From Brevibacterium sp. 'Marine' (GTDB lineage: Bacteria > Actinomycetota > Actinomycetes > Actinomycetales > Brevibacteriaceae), in the NCBI RefSeq assembly GCF_012844365.1, contig NZ_CP051626.1, positions 62,001 to 126,000 of the forward strand: a stretch of DNA of 64,000 bases. The letters are read 5' to 3'. Of the stretch, positions 16,866-24,175 are shown in pieces (within the stretch, counting starts at the first letter, position 1; every line of letters starts with the position of its first letter). A model generated the notes under the pieces. That model was not told where the DNA came from. It made no database searches and saw only the letters and a program-made list of their open reading frames with translations. The position numbers were made by a program, and so were the translations under genes.

Positions 16866-17947
16866 GAACTCGACTGCGTCGTCTCGACACCACCGCTCTG
16901 GTCTATATCGCCTTGGTCATCGTGCTCATCGTCGCTGCGATCCTCGTCTCCACAACCGGTCGCAATCTCTTCAGTCCCGGAAACATCCGCGACATCCTCA
17001 CCGGGATGAGCGTGCTCGGTTTCGTGGCGATCGGACAGACTCTCGTCATCCTCGGTGCTTCCCTCGACCTGTCAGTCCCCTACGTCATGAGCCTGGCGAG
17101 CCTGGTCGCTGCCCAGACCATGGACGGCAGAGATGGGATGGTGATTCCCGCAGTGCTGCTCACCGTGGCCATCACGGCACTCATCGGGCTGGCCAACGGG
17201 CTCTTCGTTTCGGTGCTGAAGATCCACGGCTTCGTCGCCACCCTTGGAGTCGGGTTGATGCTCAAGGGTTACTTGGACACGAACTATCAGGGCACCGAGG
17301 GTGAAGTCCCCTGGTCGTTCCAGCTCTTCGGCGCCTCGGGTATCGGTCCGGTCCCGATTTCGACGATCGTCATGCTGGCCTTGGCTGCTCTCGTTGCGTT
17401 CATCCTCGTACGCACGACGTTCGGCCACCACCTCTTTGCCTCAGGAGGCAACGCCGAGGTCGCTCGGCTCTCGGGAGTCCGCGAACGCCTGCCGATCATC
17501 GGGGCGCACATCGGCAGTTCGGTCTGTGCAGGATTCGCGGGGCTGCTGTTGGCCAGTCGGCTGGGCGTCGGCAGTCCGACCGTCGGCTCACAAGGCACCT
17601 ACGATCTGCTGTCCATCGCCGCGGTCGTGCTCGGCGGCACAGTCCTCATGGGTGGGCGAGGATCGATCTGGGGAACCATCGGCGGAGTCGCGATCTTCGC
17701 AGTCCTCGACAACCTCATGAGCGTCATGCAGTTCAATCCCTTCCTCAAAGATGTCATCCGCGGTCTCGTCATCATCGTCGCCGTCGCACTCTACGCGCGG
17801 CGCAGAATCATCGCCCGCCGCATCAGGTTCGCCCACGCACCGCAGGGTCCGAACATCGCCACCAGGAACCGCGCCGGAATCGAGACTCCACGAACTGACA
17901 ACCTCGTCGAGAGGGCGGCCGTCACCGGAGAGGGGAGCAAGGCGTGA
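16862..17947 (+). CDS. Sugar ABC transporter permease, RbsC type (1)
   Basis: A 361-residue membrane permease with 8-10 hydrophobic segments and the CUT2 features GLANGLFVSVLKIHGFVATLG (about 114-134) and AVVLGGTVLMGGRGSIWGT (about 255-275). It begins at a GTG that overlaps the ATPase stop. A short arginine-rich C-terminal tail follows the last segment. A second, different permease is encoded next, so the transporter may be a heterodimer. Confidence 0.9.
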   Translation: MRTRLRRLDTTALVYIALVIVLIVAAILVSTTGRNLFSPGNIRDILTGMSVLGFVAIGQTLVILGASLDLSVPYVMSLASLVAAQTMDGRDGMVIPAVLLTVAITALIGLANGLFVSVLKIHGFVATLGVGLMLKGYLDTNYQGTEGEVPWSFQLFGASGIGPVPISTIVMLALAALVAFILVRTTFGHHLFASGGNAEVARLSGVRERLPIIGAHIGSSVCAGFAGLLLASRLGVGSPTVGSQGTYDLLSIAAVVLGGTVLMGGRGSIWGTIGGVAIFAVLDNLMSVMQFNPFLKDVIRGLVIIVAVALYARRRIIARRIRFAHAPQGPNIATRNRAGIETPRTDNLVERAAVTGEGSKA

Positions 17948-19092
17948 TCTCCTCAACTGCGCACCCGCAGTCTGCGCAAGCACAATCCGCGCTTTCACGG
18001 TCGGGGCGGGATCACCTCGGTGTCGGGGAACGGATTGCCGAACTGGGACGGCGAGCACTCGATCCGAAGGGGATCGTCGTGGTCCTCCTCATCGTCATTC
18101 TCCTCGCCATCGTCGTGCTCAACCCGAGCTTCGCCGAGCCCGGTTCGCTGATGCGGTTCATCCAACGGGTCGCACCCATCGCAATCGTGGCGATCGGACA
18201 GTATTTCGTCATCGTCAGCGGAGAATTCGACCTGTCGATGGGAGCCGTCGTCACTGCTCAGGTGATGACCGTCGGCCATCTCGTCGGAGTCGATGAGTCG
18301 AAGACCGGTCCGGTGTTCGTCGTTCTCATCGGGATGGCCATCCTCGTCGGACTGGTCAACGGATTGGCTACGACTCTGCTGCGCGTGCCCTCCTTCATCG
18401 TCACCTTGGGCACCATGCTCATCATCCACGGGGCAATCATGTGGTGGACCGGAGGCGTGGCGACGAGCAATCCCGCCGAGAATTTCCGACAGATCGGCCG
18501 AGGCGGGTTCGAGGACATTCCGCTCATCGATTTCATTCCCTATGCGGTACTTATCCTGGCGGCAGTGACTCTTCTGGCAGTGTGGCTTTCGCTTCGTCCC
18601 TTCGGCCGTACTCTGGTCGCGATCGGAGACAATTCGGCAGCAGCGACCTTCGCAGGCACCCGGGTATGGTGGACCAAGACCTCGGCTTTCGTGATCTCGT
18701 CGTTGTCGGCCACTGTCGCCGGCGTCCTGCTGGTCGGTTTCGCCGGAGTGCATCCCTCGGTCGGGCAGGGCTACGAATTCACAGCGATCACTGCCGTCGT
18801 CCTCGGCGGAGTGGTCCTCGGCGGAGGCCGAGGCACCGTCCTCGGCGCTCTCACAGGTGCGTTCACCTTAGAAGCCCTCTTCACTCTGCTGAACTTCACC
18901 ACGGTTCCGGCAACCATGCGCGATGCGATCCAAGGCGCGATCATCATCGCCGCAGTCGCCTATTCGGGAGTGGTCTTCGCCCGACGGCGCAGACGCGGCC
19001 GGGCCCCGGCCTCGACGAACTCATTGACCACCTCGGCGGAGACAACTCCGTCGACCCCACCGGCCGGCGGCGATGGTGCCGTACGGCAATGA
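17944..19092 (+). CDS. Sugar ABC transporter permease, RbsC type (2)
   Basis: A 382-residue permease paralogous to the preceding one. It has GLVNGLATTLLRVPSFIVTLGT and AVVLGGVVLGGGRGTVLGA at matching positions. GTG start, 4-bp overlap with gene 1. The N-terminal 40 residues are hydrophilic and the tail is basic then Thr/Pro-rich. CUT2 systems usually use one permease gene; two coupled but diverged ones point to a heteromeric channel. Confidence 0.9.
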   Translation: MISSTAHPQSAQAQSALSRSGRDHLGVGERIAELGRRALDPKGIVVVLLIVILLAIVVLNPSFAEPGSLMRFIQRVAPIAIVAIGQYFVIVSGEFDLSMGAVVTAQVMTVGHLVGVDESKTGPVFVVLIGMAILVGLVNGLATTLLRVPSFIVTLGTMLIIHGAIMWWTGGVATSNPAENFRQIGRGGFEDIPLIDFIPYAVLILAAVTLLAVWLSLRPFGRTLVAIGDNSAAATFAGTRVWWTKTSAFVISSLSATVAGVLLVGFAGVHPSVGQGYEFTAITAVVLGGVVLGGGRGTVLGALTGAFTLEALFTLLNFTTVPATMRDAIQGAIIIAAVAYSGVVFARRRRRGRAPASTNSLTTSAETTPSTPPAGGDGAVRQ

Positions 19093-19108
19093 CAGAGGAG
19101 AACCCATC

Positions 19109-20326
19109 ATGAGAACAGGACTGAAACCAGTGCTGAGGACGGCGGTCGCGCTGGTCGGTGCCTCCGCGCTCATCGCTTTGGCCGGGTGCACAACCGACCC
19201 CACGGTGGAACCCGGCGGAGGCGAGGGCGGCGGAGAGGACTCCTCTGAGGAGTGGTTCGATCAGAAGCTCTATGATCGCCAATTCGAAGAACGCGACGTC
19301 GTCCCCGAAGGACCGGAGGACAAGCCGTACCTGCAGATGATCAACCCTGAGATGGGCGACACCTCGGAATTCAAATCCGAGGGCGGGAAGAAGATGTGCT
19401 TCGCCAATGCCTCGATCTCGAACCCCTGGCGGCAGACCGGTTGGATCACTATGAACGAACAGCTGAAGGATCTCAAGAAGAACGGTGTCATCACCGAGAT
19501 GGAGACCCGCGACGCACAGGACAACGACGACACCCAGATCGCCGACATCGACTACTTCATCTCGGAAGGCGACTGCGACGGCTTCATCATCTCGCCGAAC
19601 TCGACCTCGGCGATCACCCCTGCCGTTGAACGCGCCTGCAAGACCGACAAACCCGTCATCGTCTTCGACCGAGGTGTGGAAACCGATTGCGCGGTGACAT
19701 TCATCCATCCGATCGGCGGCTTCGCATGGGGCATCGACACTTCACAGTTCCTCATCGACAACCTGGAGAAGGGTGACAAAGTCGTCGCACTGAGGATTCT
19801 GCCCGGCGTCGATGTGCTCGAACAGCGGTGGGCGGCAGCCGAGAAGCTCTTCGGCGAAGCCGATATCGAGGTCGTCGACTACTTCACCGAGGGAGACCCG
19901 GCCGAGATCAAGAAAGTCGTCTCCGATGAGCTCGCCAAGGGCGACGTCCAAGGTGTGTGGATGGACGCCGGTGACGGCGCCGTCTCCGCCGTCGAAGCCT
20001 TCGAGGACGCTGGACAGGACTACCCCGTCATGACCGGAGAGGACGAGCTCAGCTTCCTGCGCAAATGGAAGGACACGGACATGACGGCACTGGCTCCCGT
20101 GTACTCGAACTTCCAGTGGCGGACACCTCTGCTCGCCGCCGAGATGATCTTCAAGGGTGACGAGGTGCCGACCGAATGGGTGCTGCCGCAGAGCCCGGTC
20201 ACGGCCGAGGACCTTGACGAATACCTTGATCGCAACAAGGGAATGCCCGATGGGCACTATGCGAAGTTCGGCGGCGAGGACCTGTCCGGATTCCCTGAGG
20301 TGTGGCAGGACAGGGTCATTCCCTGA
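19109..20326 (+). CDS. Sugar-binding lipoprotein of the ABC importer
   Basis: A 405-residue exported lipoprotein. It has a basic n-region, a hydrophobic core and lipobox LAGC at about residues 27-30, then an acidic glycine-rich linker. The mature part is a Peripla_BP_4-type domain, with SISNPWRQTGWITM near the start and FDRGVETDC in the middle. GAGGAG lies 8 nt before ATG 19109. It delivers substrate to the RbsA/RbsC complex. Substrate specificity cannot be read from sequence, but the context (dehydrogenase plus isomerases) suggests a polyol or modified sugar. Confidence 0.9.
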   Translation: MRTGLKPVLRTAVALVGASALIALAGCTTDPTVEPGGGEGGGEDSSEEWFDQKLYDRQFEERDVVPEGPEDKPYLQMINPEMGDTSEFKSEGGKKMCFANASISNPWRQTGWITMNEQLKDLKKNGVITEMETRDAQDNDDTQIADIDYFISEGDCDGFIISPNSTSAITPAVERACKTDKPVIVFDRGVETDCAVTFIHPIGGFAWGIDTSQFLIDNLEKGDKVVALRILPGVDVLEQRWAAAEKLFGEADIEVVDYFTEGDPAEIKKVVSDELAKGDVQGVWMDAGDGAVSAVEAFEDAGQDYPVMTGEDELSFLRKWKDTDMTALAPVYSNFQWRTPLLAAEMIFKGDEVPTEWVLPQSPVTAEDLDEYLDRNKGMPDGHYAKFGGEDLSGFPEVWQDRVIP

Positions 20327-20353
20327 TCAGTGAGAGACGAGTCGAGCCGGATC

Positions 20354-21313
20354 ATGACACGTGAGATCGGGGTCAACACCTGGGTGTGGGTGTCACCGTT
20401 GACGACCGACCGCCTCGGTGAGTTCGCCGGCCGTGCCCGCGATTTCGGATTCGACCTGCTCGAACTTCCTGTGGAGGCGCCGGGGGACTGGGACCCCGGC
20501 GCCGCCGCCGAGGTGGTGGCCGAATTCGGTCTGGGTGCGCGGGTCGTCGGGGCGATGGGGCCCGGTCGGGACCTCATCGACCCGAGGTTCCGACCGGATA
20601 CGCAGGACTACCTGCGGCACTGCGTTGAGGTGGCAGTCCAAGTCGGTTCGCCGACTGTGGCCGGACCGTTCACAGCAGCGACCGGCAGGGTGTGGCGGAT
20701 GGATGCCGGGGAACGGACCGCTGTGGTTCGGACGCTTCGGGAGGCTCTGCTCCCTGTGGCCGCGTTCGCGGCTGAAAGGGACGTGACGATCGCTGTGGAG
20801 CCTCTCAATCGCTACGAGACGAGCATCATCAACACCGTCGAGCAGGGGCTGGACGCATTGGACCCGCTGTTGGGTGAAGGCGTCGGTTTGGCACTGGACA
20901 GCTACCACCTCAATATCGAGGAACGATCTCCGGCCGCTGCGATTCGAGCCGCCGGGGAGCACTGTCGAGTCGTACAGGTCTGCGGCAACGACCGGGGGCC
21001 GGTGGGCGGCGATCACACGGATTGGGCGGCGTTCTTCGATGCACTCGACGACATCGACTACCTCGGACCGCTCACGGTGGAGAGCTTCACCGGCGACAAT
21101 GACACGATCGCCGTGGCTGCTTCGATCTGGCGGCCGTTGGCAGAGAGTCAGGACGCACTGGCGCGTTCGAGCGCCGAGTTTCTCACCGCGCTGCAGCGGG
21201 CGCGGGCACGAGCACACCACGAGGACCACTTACCTGGTCACGACAACTCATCCGATCACGACCATCCAGCTGGTCACGATCGATCATCAGGAACTGCAGA
21301 GGAGCAGCCATGA
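20354..21313 (+). CDS. TIM-barrel sugar isomerase/epimerase with Asp/His-rich tail
   Basis: A 319-residue protein of the AP-endonuclease-2/sugar-epimerase fold. Metal-site regions visible are AVEPLNRYETS (Glu, about 157), LALDSYHLNIEE (Asp-x-x-His, about 184-187), HCRVVQVCGNDRG and PLTVESFTGDN (Glu, about 242). This is the layout of D-psicose/tagatose 3-epimerases. After about residue 285 the protein ends in a repetitive tail of His, Asp and Ser (units like GHDNSSDHD and GHDRSSG) that is not part of the fold. Start ATG 20354 gives MTREIGVNTWVW. It overlaps the next gene by 4 bp. Confidence 0.82.
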   Translation: MTREIGVNTWVWVSPLTTDRLGEFAGRARDFGFDLLELPVEAPGDWDPGAAAEVVAEFGLGARVVGAMGPGRDLIDPRFRPDTQDYLRHCVEVAVQVGSPTVAGPFTAATGRVWRMDAGERTAVVRTLREALLPVAAFAAERDVTIAVEPLNRYETSIINTVEQGLDALDPLLGEGVGLALDSYHLNIEERSPAAAIRAAGEHCRVVQVCGNDRGPVGGDHTDWAAFFDALDDIDYLGPLTVESFTGDNDTIAVAASIWRPLAESQDALARSSAEFLTALQRARARAHHEDHLPGHDNSSDHDHPAGHDRSSGTAEEQP

Positions 21314-22323
21314 CCGACAGCTCTCATCCCGTCACTCTCTTCACTGGACAATGGGCCGATCTTCCGTTCGAGGAGGTAGCGCGCCTAGCTGCCTCCTGGG
21401 GCTATGACGGCTTGGAGATCGCTTGTTCCGGCGACCATCTCGACTTGGTTCGGGCCGATGAGGACCCCGCGTATCTGAAGTCGAGGCTCGAGGTCCTCGA
21501 TCGGTACGGGCTCAAGGCGTGGGCGATTTCGAACCATCTCGCTGGTCAAGCCGTCTGCGATGATCCGATCGACTTCCGGCATCAGGCGATCGTCAGGGAC
21601 TATGTGTGGGGAGACGGTGTGGCGGAGGGAGTGCGGCAGAGGGCGGCCGAGGACATGAAGCGCGCTGCCCGTGTGGCGCGGCGTCTTGGAGTCGACACGG
21701 TCGTCGGATTCACCGGTTCGAAGATCTGGCCCTATGTTGCGATGTTCCCGCCTGTGCCTGCGTGGGTCATCGACGAGGGGTATGAAGACTTCGCGAATCG
21801 GTGGAATCCGATCCTCGACGTCTTCGACGGTGAAGGGGTCAGGTTCGCCCACGAGGTCCATCCCTCGGAGATCGCCTATGACTATTGGACAACAGTCCGG
21901 TCGTTGGAGGCGATCGACCATCGCGAGGCGTTCGGACTCAATTGGGATCCCAGCCATCTGCTGTGGCAGGGAATCGACACCGTCGGCTTCATCACGGATT
22001 TCGCCGATCGCATCTATCACGTCGATTGCAAGGACACTCGGCTGCGGCCGTCGACCGGCAGAAGCGGAATCCTCGGTTCTCATCTGTCCTGGGGCGATCC
22101 TCGGCGGGGGTGGGATTTCGTCTCGACCGGCCATGGCGATATGCACTGGGAGGACGCGTTCCGGGCGCTCGCCTCGATCGGATACGACGGACCGATCTCC
22201 ATCGAATGGGAGGACGCTGGGATGGACCGTCTCCACGGCGCCGCCGAAGCGGTCGACTGGATCCGCGAATTGCTGTGGAAGCGACCGGAGACCTCGTTCG
22301 ATGCAGCGTTCTCGAATCAATGA
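21310..22323 (+). CDS. TIM-barrel sugar isomerase/epimerase-like protein
   Basis: A 337-residue protein of the same fold as its neighbour but a different branch. LAASWGYDGLEIACSGDHLD opens the barrel. Putative metal ligands fall in FAHEVHPSEIAYD, GLNWDPSHLLW, YHVDCKDTRL and ISIEWEDAG. This subfamily is often encoded with Gfo/Idh dehydrogenases, and some members act on 3-keto sugars. Coupled to the preceding gene through ATGA. It closes the sugar operon; no sugar kinase is present, so the products are probably released or phosphorylated by enzymes encoded elsewhere. Confidence 0.83.
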   Translation: MTDSSHPVTLFTGQWADLPFEEVARLAASWGYDGLEIACSGDHLDLVRADEDPAYLKSRLEVLDRYGLKAWAISNHLAGQAVCDDPIDFRHQAIVRDYVWGDGVAEGVRQRAAEDMKRAARVARRLGVDTVVGFTGSKIWPYVAMFPPVPAWVIDEGYEDFANRWNPILDVFDGEGVRFAHEVHPSEIAYDYWTTVRSLEAIDHREAFGLNWDPSHLLWQGIDTVGFITDFADRIYHVDCKDTRLRPSTGRSGILGSHLSWGDPRRGWDFVSTGHGDMHWEDAFRALASIGYDGPISIEWEDAGMDRLHGAAEAVDWIRELLWKRPETSFDAAFSNQ

Positions 22324-22373
22324 GGTCCCTTGAGCAATCGACCAGGTGATGCTTTTCAAGGCTTCGAAGCGCC

Positions 22374-22483
22374 CGACCTCCCGAACGATGGACGCCGCAA
22401 CCTCCGGAACCATGGGCGCACCGACTTTCCGAACCATGGGCGCCGCGACCTCCGGAACCATGGGCGCCGCGACCTCCCGAATC
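22374..22483. repeat. Four 24-bp tandem repeats plus a partial fifth
   Basis: Units start at 22374, 22398, 22422 and 22446, with a partial copy from 22470. The core reads CGACCTCCGGAACCATGGG followed by CGCCG. They fill most of the 213-bp gap between the sugar operon and the metallopeptidase gene. The period is a multiple of three and the repeats are open on the plus strand, but no ribosome site supports translation. Confidence 0.85.
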
Positions 22484-22536
22484 GCTGAGGAGGTCCTGAG
22501 GGTCCTGCTCAGGAGCGGTTCGTACACTGGGCCGCT

Positions 22537-23286
22537 ATGGACTTCAAGCAGGCAACGGCGACGTGGTGGGACGCCATCACCTCGGGCTTCGGGCGGCAGG
22601 ACGGGCTCGAACTCGACGTCCTCGGGCTCGTGCTCGTCATCGGAGTGCCCCTGGTCGTGACCCTGGCTCCGGGGATCTGGAGGTTCTTCGGACTGTTCGT
22701 GACCTTCGTCCACGAACTCGGTCATGCATTCGCCGCCCTCATGACGGGACGCGTGGTCAAAGGGATCTCGCTGAACTTCGATCACTCGGGGCAGATGAAC
22801 TCCTTCGGCCGGGTCGGCTTCTCCGCCACATGGGCGGGGTTCTGGGGATATCCGGCCCCGGGCGTGCTCGGACTCGTCCTGGCCACCTCGGCGGTCTTCG
22901 GTTGGGCCCCCTTGGCCCTGTCGATGGGCGCGCTGATCCTGTTGGTCGCGCTCATCTTCATCCGGAACTTCGCGGGCGCCGTCATCGCCGTGATCACGGC
23001 GATCGCGGCGCAGCTCGTCGTCGTGTTCCTGCCTCTGGAATGGATCTCGGTCTTCGTCGCCGCACTCGGCACGGCGCTGACGATCGGGTCCCTCAAGGAT
23101 CTCGTCAAGGTCATCCGCGTCCACACTCGCAGGCGCCATGTGCAGCAGTCCGATGCCTATATCCTCGCGCAGGGCTCGGCTCTGCCCGCCGGTGCCTGGC
23201 TGACGCTGTTTGCGCTCGTCATCATCGTCTGCGCGCTCGCCACCGCGCGGGTGCTGTACACGGCGGTGTCGGTCGGCGCAGTGTGA
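22537..23286 (+). CDS. M50-type membrane metallopeptidase-like protein
   Basis: A 249-residue polytopic membrane protein. The zinc-protease motif HELGH is at residues 59-63, inside the second hydrophobic segment as in site-2 proteases. The third ligand expected from an NPDG-type motif is not obvious; this fits the M50B-like actinobacterial subfamily, whose activity is unproven. It has five or six hydrophobic stretches. The neighbouring genes give no substrate clue. Confidence 0.8.
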   Translation: MDFKQATATWWDAITSGFGRQDGLELDVLGLVLVIGVPLVVTLAPGIWRFFGLFVTFVHELGHAFAALMTGRVVKGISLNFDHSGQMNSFGRVGFSATWAGFWGYPAPGVLGLVLATSAVFGWAPLALSMGALILLVALIFIRNFAGAVIAVITAIAAQLVVVFLPLEWISVFVAALGTALTIGSLKDLVKVIRVHTRRRHVQQSDAYILAQGSALPAGAWLTLFALVIIVCALATARVLYTAVSVGAV

Positions 23287-23319
23287 TTGTGCGTCAGTGC
23301 CGGGTGGCAGAATCGGAGT

Positions 23320-23997
23320 ATGGCCCCACTTCCGAAATACTCCGCGATCCTCTTCGACTGTGATGGAGTCCTCGTCGACTCCGAAACCATCACGAACGGT
23401 GTCCTCCATCAGATGCTGCAGGAGCTCGGTTGGCAGCTGAGCGCCGACGAATGCATTGCGCGCTTCGTCGGCAAGATGCTCCGCGACGAGGCTGATGTCA
23501 TCGAAGAGCACACCGGATTCCGCATCGACGAGGAGTGGATGACCGAGTTCCGGCGGCGGCGCAATGCCCAGCTCGAGGCCTCTCTCCAGGCGATTCCGGG
23601 AGTCGTCGATGCCGTTGAGCGCGTTGCCGAGATCTACCAGGGCAGGATCGCCTGCGCGTCGGGAGCGGATCGTCCGAAGATCGAGCTGCAGCTGCGCAAG
23701 ATCGGCCTCTTCGATGCCTTCGAGGGCCGGATCTTCTCCGGCATGGAGCAGCCGAATTCGAAGCCCGCCCCCGACGTCTATCTCGCGGCGGCTGCTTCCC
23801 TGGGCATCGACCCCGCCGAGGCGGCCGTGATCGAAGATTCCCCCACCGGGGTGATCGCCGGCGCTGCGGCCGGATCCCATGTGCTCGGGTTCTGCCCGGA
23901 TTCCCCGGTTCATCAGAGTGCGGACACGCTGTTGGCTGCGGGTGCTGCCGAGACATTCAGCGCGATGGGGCAGCTGCCCGGTCTATTGGCGGAGTAG
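23320..23997 (+). CDS. HAD-superfamily phosphatase/phosphoglucomutase-like
   Basis: A 225-residue HAD hydrolase of the beta-phosphoglucomutase-like subfamily. Motif I is LFDCDGVLVDSE (about 10-21). Motif II is the ACASGAD region. Motif III lysine lies in NSKPAPDVYL, and motif IV is AAVIEDSPTGVIAG. A cap domain sits between motifs I and II. Start ATG 23320 was chosen because the family begins just before FDCDG. The likely role is dephosphorylation of a small sugar phosphate; the substrate is unknown. Confidence 0.87.
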   Translation: MAPLPKYSAILFDCDGVLVDSETITNGVLHQMLQELGWQLSADECIARFVGKMLRDEADVIEEHTGFRIDEEWMTEFRRRRNAQLEASLQAIPGVVDAVERVAEIYQGRIACASGADRPKIELQLRKIGLFDAFEGRIFSGMEQPNSKPAPDVYLAAAASLGIDPAEAAVIEDSPTGVIAGAAAGSHVLGFCPDSPVHQSADTLLAAGAAETFSAMGQLPGLLAE

Positions 23998-24175
23998 GTG
24001 CCCGGCTCGTGCGGGTGGCTCTTGGCCGGAGACAAGAGTGCATCATCAAAGAACAGCAAACAGTAGTGAATATTAGAAAGAATCTTTTTGTAATAGAACT
24101 GTGACATTCATTCCTTCCCTTTGGAGGTAGAATGGAAACAAGGCATTCACATCGACGTGAAAGGCGGCGAGACCG

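Noticed and set aside
22374..22483. CRISPR-like repeat array
   Set aside because: Units are contiguous with no spacers and no cas genes lie nearby; it is a simple tandem repeat.
22346..22660. Short protein made from the 24-bp repeats
   Set aside because: No ribosome site, and it runs into the metallopeptidase gene in another frame.
21385..23913. 842-codon open frame on the minus strand
   Set aside because: It covers three well-supported plus-strand genes and has low-complexity acidic/arginine composition; it is a frame shadow of high-GC coding DNA.
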